64,000 nucleotides of DNA from VFKU01 sp964620045 (GTDB lineage Bacteria; Hydrogenedentota; Hydrogenedentia; Hydrogenedentales; GCA-2746185), in assembly GCA_964620045.1 (NCBI GenBank), contig CAZUJL010000007.1, positions 83,769 through 147,768 of the forward strand. Direction: 5' to 3'. Every line of letters starts with the position of its first letter. Position 1 is the first letter of the stretch. The position numbers were made by a program, and so were the translations under genes. Below are positions 33,609-41,529 of the stretch, piece after piece. Below the pieces are notes generated by a model. It saw only the letters and a list, made by a program, of their open reading frames with translations, made no database searches and was not told the origin of the DNA.

Positions 33609-34361
33609 CTACGAAATGATCGCCACCACGCGCGCAGGCGCCGCGCTCGCGCCTTTGATCTTCAGCGGAAAACACGCGACCTGAAAGCCGGTCGGGGGAA
33701 GCGCGTCGAGATTAACGAGGCGTTCAATCTGGGAGTACGCCAGATCGCACTGGTGCGCTTCCCAGAAGATGCCGGATTTCTGTTTGGCGATCGCGTCTGC
33801 CGCTTGCAAGTGTAGCGGCCGATCCCAGCCCCAGGCGTCGATGCCCATTACGCGCACGCCCTGATCGTAGAGCCAGCGCGTCGCTTCGGCGGTAACGCCG
33901 CACCCGTGCGCCATGTAGTCCGGCTGACCATAGAATCGATCGCAGCCGGTGTGAATCAGCACGATGTCGCCCGGTTTCAGCGCATGACCGATCTTCGACA
34001 ACGCGGCCTGCGTATCCGCGGTCGTCATCGCGTCGCCGTCGGCCTTGTGCCGGATGTCGAGTTTCACGCCGCGCCCGAAAAACCACTCTAGCGGCAATTG
34101 GTCGATGGTCTGCGCCGGCTTACCCTGAATGCGGCTGTTGTAGTGATACGGCGCGTCGACGTGCGTGGCGCCGTGTGTGCTGAGCTGGCGAATGGTCTCA
34201 ACCGCCCAGCCTTCGCCGTCGCGCAGCAACGCACGCGGCACGCCCATCATGCCTTCGATTGCAGCCGCGCCGGCCGTGTGGTCGGAGTATTCCACCACAG
34301 TCTGATCGACCGGCGACACGGCGACGTTTTCGATCGTGGCGGAGAGATCGACGATGCGCAT
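33609..34361 (-). CDS. Cyclase-family (kynurenine formamidase-like) metal hydrolase
   Basis: A 250-residue PF04199 enzyme. The metal motif H-x3-H-x-D-x3-H is visible in STHGATHVDAPYHYNSR. DIVLIHTGCDRFYG and GIDAWGWDRP are further family motifs. Members hydrolyse N-formylkynurenine, cyclic amides or isatin; the substrate here is not determined. It is the second gene of a minus-strand pair after the SDR (9 bp apart) and converges on the CoA-transferase with 4 bp between stops. Confidence 0.88.
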   Translation of the reverse strand: MRIVDLSATIENVAVSPVDQTVVEYSDHTAGAAAIEGMMGVPRALLRDGEGWAVETIRQLSTHGATHVDAPYHYNSRIQGKPAQTIDQLPLEWFFGRGVKLDIRHKADGDAMTTADTQAALSKIGHALKPGDIVLIHTGCDRFYGQPDYMAHGCGVTAEATRWLYDQGVRVMGIDAWGWDRPLHLQAADAIAKQKSGIFWEAHQCDLAYSQIERLVNLDALPPTGFQVACFPLKIKGASAAPARVVAIIS

Positions 34362-34370
34362 GAGTCGGGG

Positions 34371-35144
34371 CTACGAGATCTTCGGGCCGATCAGATAGCC
34401 GCCGTCCACGACGACAACCTGACCGGTGATCTGTTCAGAGCCCGTGATGAAACTCATGATCGCCGCGGCGATGTCCTCGGGCTGGCTGACGCGACCCGTG
34501 ACCGAGCGCGCTTCGTTCGCGGCTTTCACGCCCGCATAGCGATCGCCGAAGCCCTGCTTGAGCCATTCGCCTTCGATAAAACCGGGTGCCACGGCATTCA
34601 CGCGAATCTTCGGTCCGAGCGCCCGCGCCAGCGAAACAGTGAGGTTGTTCAGCGCCGCCTTGGACGCGCAGTAGGGGATCGAGCTGCCGATCGCGGCCAC
34701 GCCGGCCACGCTGGTCACGTTCACCACCGCGCCGCCGCCGCTCTTTTCCATGTGCGGACGCGCCGCGCGCACGCAGTAGAACGAGCCGCGCAAGTTTACG
34801 CCGAGAATGCGGTCCCACACTTCATCGGTCACCGCCTCGAGGTTGCTGTGCGCGATGAACTGCGTGGTGCCGGCATTGTTCACCAGCACATCCAGCCGGC
34901 CAAAGGTCTTCGCCGCAAAATCCATCATCGCCCGGCACTCGGCGTCGACATGCACGTCGCACTTGAACGGCTCAGCCTTTACGCCGAGTTTGGTCGCTTC
35001 CTGCGCGACCTCTTCCGCCTGCTGCTTCGACACGCTGTAGTTCACAAGCACATGGCAGCCGGCCTGCGCCAGCATCAGCGCCGTCGAGCGCCCAACGCCG
35101 CGCGTCGCCCCGGTCACCACCGCCGCTTTTCCGCGAATATCCAT
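34371..35144 (-). CDS. Short-chain dehydrogenase (FabG-like)
   Basis: A 257-residue NAD(P)-dependent reductase. The start is MDIRGKAAVVTGATRGVG behind GGAGG; the frame stays open more than 1.2 kb upstream, but only as antisense of the alpha/beta hydrolase gene. Motifs: TGATRGVG, NNAG (LVNNAGTTQF), the catalytic Ser in VNVTSVAG, and Tyr/Lys in YCASK. The ending VDGGYLIGPK is typical of FabG-type SDRs. Paired with the cyclase-family gene it probably acts in a degradation pathway rather than fatty-acid synthesis, by context only. Confidence 0.92.
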   Translation of the reverse strand: MDIRGKAAVVTGATRGVGRSTALMLAQAGCHVLVNYSVSKQQAEEVAQEATKLGVKAEPFKCDVHVDAECRAMMDFAAKTFGRLDVLVNNAGTTQFIAHSNLEAVTDEVWDRILGVNLRGSFYCVRAARPHMEKSGGGAVVNVTSVAGVAAIGSSIPYCASKAALNNLTVSLARALGPKIRVNAVAPGFIEGEWLKQGFGDRYAGVKAANEARSVTGRVSQPEDIAAAIMSFITGSEQITGQVVVVDGGYLIGPKIS

Positions 35145-35276
35145 GGTCGAACCTCCGAATGATCGCGGCAGCATACCAAAGGGAAGGGTCGCGCTCCCGC
35201 GCGGCCGGGGCCGGCGGTTGCCCGCGCGCGCAGCTATATATATAGTGAGAATTCGTATCGAACGGGAGGGGTTTCC

Positions 35277-36383
35277 ATGGTTTCGCGCGTGTTGGGTGTA
35301 GTGGCGTTCGTGTTGATGGCCTCGCTGGCGCAGGCCGCGGACAAAACCGTCGGGCCGATTACCGAAGAGGGCGATCTCGGCGGCGCGGCCTTCCGCATCG
35401 ACATTCCGAAGAACTGGAACGGCGGCCTCGTGATGTATGCCCACGGCTATTCTGTGCGCGCAATGAAGCCGCAGTTCAACCTCGACATGGTGAAGGCCGC
35501 GGAGCCGTTCGGTATGGCGGTCGCGCAATCGCAGTATTCCCGGCAGGGTTGGGCGGCAGAGGAGGGCATCCTCGAAACCGAAGCGCTGCGCAAATATTTC
35601 ATTGAGAAATACGGCCCAACCAAGCCGACCATCATCGCCGGGCACAGCCAAGGCGGCCACATTACCTACGGCACGATCGAGAAATATCCCGATGCCTACG
35701 ATGGCGCCCTGCCAATGTGCGGCGTGGCGACCTCGGCCATTCAATTCATTAAAGAGCGCGTCTTCGATATGCGCTTGTTGTTCGACTATACCTTCCCCGG
35801 AATGGCGGGCAGCGTGGTGGAATTTCCTGACGGCACCTATACCTTCGCGAAAGTTTCCGCCAAGGTGCGCGAAGTGATCGCGGCCGAGCCGGAGAAGGCC
35901 GAGGCCTTCGCGAAAATGGTGAATGTATCGTCGGCGAAGGAACTCCCGACCGTCATTGGGTTCTGGAGCGAAATCCTGCGCGAAATGATCGATCGCGCCG
36001 GCGGTAACTGCTTCGACAACACGGACACGATTTACACCGGCAGCCCCGACGACGCGAAGCTGAACAAGGAAATTAAGCGCTATACGGCCGATCCGAAGGC
36101 GGCGGCCTACCTGCGCCAGTGGGCGACATTGACCGGGCAGATCAGCGATCCCGTTCTCGCGATGCACACGCTGGTGGACGATTTGATCCCGCCAACAATC
36201 GCGAACATGTACAGTGAGAAAACGATCATCGCGGGCACGAGCGAGCTTTACGCGCAAAGCTGGATCGACCGCATGGGGCATTGCGCATTCAACGTCGAAG
36301 AGACGCAAGAAGCACTGGGCCAGTTGCTCGAGTGGATCAAAACCGGCAAGCGCCCCACGCCCGGCGACTGGACGAAGAACTAA
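35277..36383 (+). CDS. Exported alpha/beta hydrolase
   Basis: A 368-residue secreted hydrolase with signal peptide (MVSRVLGVVAFVLMASLAQA). The nucleophile elbow is GHSQGGH with Ser124. A candidate acid is in HTLVDDLIPP and the candidate His is in DRMGHCAFNVEE near 335. GGLVMYAHGYSVRA supplies the oxyanion region. It may be an esterase or a lactone/polyester hydrolase; the substrate is not evident. A GGGAGGGG ribosome site precedes the ATG. It is divergent from the SDR across 132 bp. Confidence 0.85.
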   Translation: MVSRVLGVVAFVLMASLAQAADKTVGPITEEGDLGGAAFRIDIPKNWNGGLVMYAHGYSVRAMKPQFNLDMVKAAEPFGMAVAQSQYSRQGWAAEEGILETEALRKYFIEKYGPTKPTIIAGHSQGGHITYGTIEKYPDAYDGALPMCGVATSAIQFIKERVFDMRLLFDYTFPGMAGSVVEFPDGTYTFAKVSAKVREVIAAEPEKAEAFAKMVNVSSAKELPTVIGFWSEILREMIDRAGGNCFDNTDTIYTGSPDDAKLNKEIKRYTADPKAAAYLRQWATLTGQISDPVLAMHTLVDDLIPPTIANMYSEKTIIAGTSELYAQSWIDRMGHCAFNVEETQEALGQLLEWIKTGKRPTPGDWTKN

Positions 36384-36417
36384 CAAGATGATAATCCCTG
36401 TAGGAAGGAGATCAAGT

Positions 36418-36933
36418 TTGCTTGAAGCCTTGAAAAAGCTTCACTCCATTAATGCAGGGATACCTCAAGAAAAAAACCGTAACCTTGTGGCGTTTGAATT
36501 GCCTCAAGAAGTTGATGTGTTTTTAAATAATTCAGTATCGAGAACGAAACTTAAACTTGACGATCCGCGATATCCCTATACGGATCGAGTTCTACCACGC
36601 CGGATTAAGGAGCGACATCGTGGAGGGCCAAGACTTTACACCCCTGAATTCTACGCGCGTAAGAAGGATTTGTGGGGTTTTGATGACAAGCTAGAGGATT
36701 GGCAAATCGAGACGTTAGAGACAATGAGTTATTGCCCTCCGGACTGCGCAACAGTTTGGAAAGGGAGAGAATTGGTTGCAATTGTGGATAACTACAATAT
36801 ATTTAATCCCAATCGCACGTATTCCGATGAGCATAGAGTCGGTCGTATGCTGGATGAAGTTATTGGATTGGTAAATAGTGAGTACCGTCGTCTGGGGAGT
36901 TCGGAGGGTTCGGAAATCAACCCGAAGGGTTGA
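36418..36933 (+). CDS. Orphan AT-rich gene, unknown function
   Basis: A 171-residue soluble protein with no family I recognise. I prefer the TTG start (MLEALKKLHSINAG) because AAGGAG lies 7 bases upstream; an ATG at 36388 has no ribosome site. It is rich in charged and aromatic residues (LKLDDPRYPYTDRVLPRRIK, RLYTPEFYARKKDLWGFDDK). Base composition is clearly lower in GC than every neighbour, and codon use is correspondingly different, a sign of recent acquisition. Its last codons overlap the first small hairpin of the REP array flanking the RAYT transposase. Confidence 0.6.
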   Translation: MLEALKKLHSINAGIPQEKNRNLVAFELPQEVDVFLNNSVSRTKLKLDDPRYPYTDRVLPRRIKERHRGGPRLYTPEFYARKKDLWGFDDKLEDWQIETLETMSYCPPDCATVWKGRELVAIVDNYNIFNPNRTYSDEHRVGRMLDEVIGLVNSEYRRLGSSEGSEINPKG

Positions 36934-37013
36934 CAGAAATTAGCCGGGGGTCGTAGCGAAGCGGAGACCCCCGGTTCAGGTAATCTCCAATACATGCACC
37001 CCGGTAGGGGTGC
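36918..37013. repeat. Left tripartite REP array beside the RAYT gene
   Basis: Three hairpins in a row. First is CAACCC-gaa-GGGTTG (36918-36932). Next comes a large palindrome with arms CCGGGGGTC (36944-36952) and GACCCCCGG (36966-36974), preceded by TTAG. Last is GCACCCC-ggta-GGGGTGC (36996-37013). The central 31-mer differs from the right-hand copy at only four positions. Confidence 0.85.
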
Positions 37014-37025
37014 CAGAACCGCCGC

Positions 37026-37469
37026 CTACAGTAAATATTTCGGGTCGTACTCCACGCCGTTTCGTTTTAGCAGCCGCTTAAGTTCCTGAACAAAATCCAA
37101 TTTTTTGTGATGCTCTTCCTGACCCACAATGTATTTCTTCAATGCATCCCGATGCGTCCAACTCGCCGTAAACGCGGCATATCCTTCCTGCCAAGCGAAC
37201 CGTTCACCGGATTCTTTCGCAGCCCAAGGCGAGGTCGCTTTTTTCAATTCGCGCATAAAATCTGCGAGTTTATGCGTTGCGTTGAGCCCTACGAGCAGAT
37301 GAACGTGATCCTCAATACCACCAACGCATTGCGGAATGCCGCCGAGTCCACGGATCGTGCCGCCGACGTATTCGTGCAGCTGCGATTGCCACGCAGGCTG
37401 GATAAGCGGGCGCCGATCCTTTGTGCTGAATACGATGTGATAGTGAAGGCTAAGATAGGTCGAACTCAT
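37026..37469 (-). CDS. REP-associated tyrosine transposase (RAYT, Y1_Tnp/IS200-like)
   Basis: A 147-residue single-strand DNA transposase. The ATG at 37469 is chosen because GGAGG lies 6 bases upstream, giving MSSTYLSLHYHIVFSTKDRR; 8 extra codons are open further up. The metal-binding HUH pair is H-V-H in EDHVHLLVGL and the nucleophile Tyr is in ALKKYIVGQEEHH. YHIVFSTKDRRP is the family's N-terminal signature. It is bracketed by mirror-image palindromic arrays, which are its presumed substrates. No accessory TnpB is present. Confidence 0.92.
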   Translation of the reverse strand: MSSTYLSLHYHIVFSTKDRRPLIQPAWQSQLHEYVGGTIRGLGGIPQCVGGIEDHVHLLVGLNATHKLADFMRELKKATSPWAAKESGERFAWQEGYAAFTASWTHRDALKKYIVGQEEHHKKLDFVQELKRLLKRNGVEYDPKYLL

Positions 37470-37489
37470 CGATGCCTCCTGCGGTTCTG

Positions 37490-37581
37490 CCACCCCTCTG
37501 GGGTGGAATGTTAGTTTAGCTGTACCGGGGGTCTTCGCTTTGCTGCGACCCCCGGCTAATTTTTATGACCCCTTCGGGGTC
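37490..37581. repeat. Right tripartite REP array (mirror image of the left)
   Basis: Read outward from the transposase: CCACCCC-tct-GGGGTGG (37490-37506), then the large palindrome with arms CCGGGGGTC (37525-37533) and GACCCCCGG (37547-37555), then GACCCC-ttc-GGGGTC (37567-37581). On the reverse strand the order and the ATTAG lead before the large hairpin match the left array. Confidence 0.85.
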
Positions 37582-37706
37582 TGATCCCGACTCAACCTCG
37601 GATCCGTAAAGATTTAAACGTTTTGCGGGCGTTTCCGTGCGTTTAGTAGACTAGCGCCTCAATTTTTTGTGTCTTCCGCGCATCCACGGTTTATCCAAAG
37701 GGTTTC

Positions 37707-39149
37707 ATGTCCGAACAAAAACAACTGGTCGAGCCCCGCACCCTAAAAGGCTTCGCGGATTATTTGCCGGGGGACACGATTGTCCGGCGGCGTGTCGTGC
37801 GCGCGATTGAAGACGTGTTCGAGCGCTACGGGTTTGTGCCGCTCGATACGCCGGCGTTGGAATACCTCGACGTGCTGCTCGGCACCGGCGGCGAGGAAGT
37901 GAACAAGGAATTGTTCCGCCTGGAAAGTCCCGAAGGCGAAGCGATTGCCCTCCGCTTCGATCTCACCGTGCCCTTCGCGCGCTTGCTCGCGCAGTATCCG
38001 GAGCAACTGAAGACGCCGTTCCGCCGATATGCGATCGGCCCCGTGTGGCGCGCGGACAAACCCGGCCCCGGACGTTTCCGGCAATTCACGCAGTTCGACA
38101 TCGACGCCGCCGGTGCGGATTCCGTCGCCGTGGACGGCGAGATCATCTCCGTAATGTGCGAAGTGATGCGCACACTCGGCGCGCCGAGTTACCGCGTGCT
38201 GATCAATAATCGAAAACTGATCGACGCCCTGCTCGGCAGTTGCGGGATTCACGAGACTGCGCGGCAGAAACATGTGTTGCGCGTGATCGACAAGATGGCC
38301 AAGGTCGGCATGCAGAACGTGCGGCTTGAGCTCGGCCCCGGCCGCATCGACGATTCCGGCGATCCGATCCCTGGAGTGAAACTCGATCCGGCGACGATCG
38401 ACCAAATTCTCGCGTTCGTCGATATCAAAGGCACAACCCGCATGGACGTGGTCGATCATCTGACGAAGTTGCTGGCCGAATCACCCGAATCCGCCGCCGC
38501 GCTGACCGAAATGCGCGAGCTGGCCGAAGTGCTCACCGCGCTCGGCGTCGACGAAGACCACGCGAAGTTCGATCCGAGTCTCGCGCGCGGGCTCGATTAC
38601 TACACCGGCCCCGTGTTCGAGTGCATGATTCCCGATGCGCCGCAGTTCGGCTCCGTGATGGGCGGCGGGCGCTACAACGGTTTGGTCGGCCGTTTCCTCG
38701 ATCGCGAAATTCCAGCGACGGGCATGTCCGTCGGCCTCGATCGCCTGATGGCGGCGCTCATGCACATGAAGGTCATCGCGCCGAGCGCGACGACGGTGCA
38801 GGCACTGATCGTCTCGTTGGGCAATATCCCCGCGCGCGAAACGCTCGCGATTGCGAATGAGCTGCGCGGCGCGGGCATTCGCACCGAGGCCTTCTTCGGG
38901 CAGAAGAAGCGTATGAAAGACCAACTTTCGCACGCGGACCACAATCAGATTCCGGTCGCCGTGATTGTGGGCGAAGACGAACTCGCGCGCGGCGAGGTCT
39001 CGGTGAAGAATCTGTTGGCCGGCAAGGCGCAGCGCGAAGGCGTAAGCGATCACGACGCGTACCGCAAGGCCGGTACTGCCGCGCAGGTGACTGTTCCGCG
39101 GGCGCAGATGGTGGACGCCGTGCGCGCCGCATTGGGGGAGAACGCCTGA
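37707..39149 (+). CDS. hisS: Histidyl-tRNA synthetase
   Basis: Charges tRNA-His. It has 480 residues, somewhat longer than E. coli HisS (424) and nearer the length of other long forms. Class II motif 2 is in FRRYAIGPVWRADKPGPGRF, and the histidine-specific motif is LARGLDYYTGPVFE. Motif 3 is in GMSVGLDRLMAAL. An anticodon-binding domain runs from about 370 to the end (VQALIVSLGNIPARETLAIA). The N-terminus TLKGFADYLPGDTIVRRRV is standard. It heads a tightly packed housekeeping operon; its stop overlaps the nadC start by one base. Confidence 0.96.
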   Translation: MSEQKQLVEPRTLKGFADYLPGDTIVRRRVVRAIEDVFERYGFVPLDTPALEYLDVLLGTGGEEVNKELFRLESPEGEAIALRFDLTVPFARLLAQYPEQLKTPFRRYAIGPVWRADKPGPGRFRQFTQFDIDAAGADSVAVDGEIISVMCEVMRTLGAPSYRVLINNRKLIDALLGSCGIHETARQKHVLRVIDKMAKVGMQNVRLELGPGRIDDSGDPIPGVKLDPATIDQILAFVDIKGTTRMDVVDHLTKLLAESPESAAALTEMRELAEVLTALGVDEDHAKFDPSLARGLDYYTGPVFECMIPDAPQFGSVMGGGRYNGLVGRFLDREIPATGMSVGLDRLMAALMHMKVIAPSATTVQALIVSLGNIPARETLAIANELRGAGIRTEAFFGQKKRMKDQLSHADHNQIPVAVIVGEDELARGEVSVKNLLAGKAQREGVSDHDAYRKAGTAAQVTVPRAQMVDAVRAALGENA

Positions 39150-40006
39150 TGCGACGTCCTGTGTCCCAGCCTGGCGGTCTGCGCCGCATGGTGCTCATGG
39201 CGCTGCGCGAAGACATCGGCGGCGACGATATCACCACACGGCTGACGGTCGAGCCCGACGCGCAATGCCGTGCGGAAGTGCACGCGAAGGCCGACGGCGT
39301 GCTCAGCGGCGTGGCGCCATTCTGGATGGTGTTCAATCTGCTCGATGCCGAGATCGAAGTCACGCAGCGCATGAGCGACGGCCAACGTTTTACGAAGGGT
39401 GAGATATTGGCGTCATTCGTCGGTCGCGCGCAGCCAGTGCTCACGGGAGAGCGCACGGCGCTGAATTTTCTGCAGCATCTGTCAGGTGTGGCTACACTGA
39501 CGGATCAATTTGTGAAGACAGTGGAAGGCTTGCCGGTTCACATCACCGACACGCGCAAGACGACACCGCTGTATCGCCGGCTGGAAAAAGAAGCCGTGCG
39601 CCACGGCGGCGGGCACAACCACCGCACCGCGCTATACGACGGCATTTTGATCAAGGACAACCACATTCGCGCCGCCGGCGGCATTACGAATGCCATCGAA
39701 CGCGCCCGCGCCGGCGCGCACCACCTGATGAAGATCGAAGTCGAAGTCACTTCGTTGGATGAATGCGACGAAGCGCTCGCGGCGCGTGCCGATGTGATCC
39801 TGCTCGACAATATGGACTCCACCGCCATGCGCGAGGCCGTCGCCCGTGGGCGGGGGAGAGGCGTGCTGTTCGAAGCCAGTGGCAATATCACCCTGGACAC
39901 CGTGCGCGCGGCCGCCGAGACCGGCGTGGACCTCATTTCGACAGGATCGATTACCCACTCCGCGCCCGCGGCGGATCTGTCGCTCGAGATCGAGTTGCTG
40001 GACTGA
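39149..40006 (+). CDS. nadC: Nicotinate-nucleotide pyrophosphorylase (quinolinate phosphoribosyltransferase)
   Basis: Converts quinolinate and PRPP to nicotinate mononucleotide in NAD synthesis. It has 285 residues. The signature HITDTRKTTPLYRRLEKEAV followed by HGGGHNHRTALYDGILIKDN holds the substrate-binding Arg/His/Lys cluster. The C-terminal VDLISTGSITHSAPAADLSL is typical. It overlaps hisS by one base (TGATG) and precedes birA by 4 bp. Confidence 0.96.
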   Translation: MRRPVSQPGGLRRMVLMALREDIGGDDITTRLTVEPDAQCRAEVHAKADGVLSGVAPFWMVFNLLDAEIEVTQRMSDGQRFTKGEILASFVGRAQPVLTGERTALNFLQHLSGVATLTDQFVKTVEGLPVHITDTRKTTPLYRRLEKEAVRHGGGHNHRTALYDGILIKDNHIRAAGGITNAIERARAGAHHLMKIEVEVTSLDECDEALAARADVILLDNMDSTAMREAVARGRGRGVLFEASGNITLDTVRAAAETGVDLISTGSITHSAPAADLSLEIELLD

Positions 40007-40010
40007 GCCG

Positions 40011-40751
40011 ATGTCCGGCGCAGCCGCCTACGATTCCCTGCTGACACGTCCGCTCGACACACACGTCGTCGGCCGTAAAATTCTCCCCTTCGACGAGATC
40101 GACTCCACGAATACCTACGCGCTCGAGCACGGCGAAGACGGCATGGTCATCGTCGCCGATCGGCAGACGGCCGGCCGAGGCCGATTGGGCCGTAGCTGGC
40201 ACAGCGCGCCGGGCCTGGGCCTTTGGTTTACCGTCGCGTTGACGGGCGCGCCCGAGGGCCTGTCGTTTGCCGCCGCACTCGCCGTACGCGACGCGCTCGC
40301 GCAGCGGGCCACGCTCAAAATTAAATGGCCGAATGATCTGCTCTGCCACGGCAAAAAAATCTGCGGCATTCTGGTGGAACATCGCGCCGGCCGCACCGCG
40401 CTGGGTATCGGACTGAACGTGCACCACAAGACAGAAGATTTTCCGGTCGAATTGCACGCAAAAGCAGGCTCGCTGGAATCCGAACTCGGCGGGGCGTGGG
40501 ATCGCGCCGAGGTGTTGCGCGCGGTTTTGAAGGAATTGGACCGAACGATTATGCTGATCCGTGGGGGCGGACTGGCCACGATACACCGCGCCTGGGCCCA
40601 AGCCTGCGCGCTGGAAGGCCGCCGGATCCGGTGCAACAACATCGAGGGCCGCGTGCGCGAAATCGATTCTCGCGGCGCCCTGATCGTGGACACGGCAGAC
40701 GAGACGCAGACTATTTACAGCGGCGATCTCGAATACCTGGACGGACCATAA
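40011..40751 (+). CDS. birA: Biotin-[acetyl-CoA-carboxylase] ligase, catalytic-only form
   Basis: Attaches biotin to carrier lysines. The start MSGAAAYDSLLTRPLDTHVV gives 246 residues; the frame is open upstream only as nadC shadow. The biotin-binding motif GRGRLGRSWHSAPG is near residue 55 and KIKWPNDLLCHGKKICGILV follows. No N-terminal helix-turn-helix is present, so it is a ligase without the repressor function of E. coli BirA. It is separated from coaX by a single base. Confidence 0.95.
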   Translation: MSGAAAYDSLLTRPLDTHVVGRKILPFDEIDSTNTYALEHGEDGMVIVADRQTAGRGRLGRSWHSAPGLGLWFTVALTGAPEGLSFAAALAVRDALAQRATLKIKWPNDLLCHGKKICGILVEHRAGRTALGIGLNVHHKTEDFPVELHAKAGSLESELGGAWDRAEVLRAVLKELDRTIMLIRGGGLATIHRAWAQACALEGRRIRCNNIEGRVREIDSRGALIVDTADETQTIYSGDLEYLDGP

Positions 40752-40752
40752 G

Positions 40753-41529
40753 ATGCTAATCGTAATCGATGCGGGCAACTCCAACGTCGTCATCGGCCTG
40801 TACAAAGGCGACGAACTCCTCGCGCACTGGCGCATGATGACGGCGGGCTATCGCACCGCCGACGAAATCCGCATATTCTTCGACACCCTGATGCGGGCCG
40901 ATGGGTACGACCCCAAAAAAGTCACCGGCTGCTGCATCAGCAGCGTGGTGCCGCAGATCAACAGTGCGCTGGTCCAGGTTGCGCGCGACGGCTTCAAGTG
41001 CGAGCCGATCATGGTCGAGCCCGGCGTGCGCACGGGCGTAAAGTTGCACAATGAGAACCCGAAGGAACTCGGCGCGGACCGCCTGGTAAACGCCGTCGGT
41101 GCAACCGAGGAATATCCGGGCGACAAGATCATCCTCGATTTCGGCACCGCGACCACGCTCGACTATGTGACGGCCGATGCTGAATACAAGGGGGGAATCA
41201 TTCTTCCGGGCATCCAGCTCGCTGCGAATGCGTTGTTTGAGAATTGTGCAAAGCTGCCGCGTGTCGATGTGACGGTGCCGGAAAAAGTGATCGGCCGCAA
41301 CACGGTCAACGCGATCGCGTCCGGTCTCACCTATGGCTATGCCGACATGATCGACGGTCTCGTGCGCCGCATGAGTGCCGAGATGGACGGCAAGCCGCGC
41401 ATCATCGCGACCGGCGGCCTCGCCAGCACCATCGCCGACATTTCCAGCACGATCGAGATTGTCGATCCGCTGCTGACGCTTAAAGGGCTCAAGGCGATCT
41501 ACTACAAAAATGCCAAGGTGGCCGTATGA
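40753..41529 (+). CDS. coaX: Type III pantothenate kinase
   Basis: First step of CoA synthesis, K+-dependent, ASKHA fold. It has 258 residues. The phosphate-1 motif is DAGNSNVVIGLYKGDEL, with GADRLVNAVGATEEYPG and DFGTATTLDYVTADAEYKGG further on. A neighbouring birA is a common arrangement. The last 4 bases overlap the next gene (ATGA). Confidence 0.95.
   Translation: MLIVIDAGNSNVVIGLYKGDELLAHWRMMTAGYRTADEIRIFFDTLMRADGYDPKKVTGCCISSVVPQINSALVQVARDGFKCEPIMVEPGVRTGVKLHNENPKELGADRLVNAVGATEEYPGDKIILDFGTATTLDYVTADAEYKGGIILPGIQLAANALFENCAKLPRVDVTVPEKVIGRNTVNAIASGLTYGYADMIDGLVRRMSAEMDGKPRIIATGGLASTIADISSTIEIVDPLLTLKGLKAIYYKNAKVAV

Noticed and set aside
34371..36386. A 671-codon open frame on the minus strand joining the SDR to sequence opposite the alpha/beta hydrolase gene
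   Set aside because: Only the last 257 codons have SDR similarity and a ribosome site. The rest is antisense to a gene with signal peptide and GHSQGGH motif; stop-poor antisense frames are expected at this GC.
30263..37652. Recurrent TAGACT 32-60 bp upstream of the sulfatase, CoA-transferase and hisS starts, considered as a lineage-specific -10
   Set aside because: No common -35 at 16-18 bp and only three cases, so chance cannot be excluded. Positions: 30263-30268, 31751-31756, 37647-37652.
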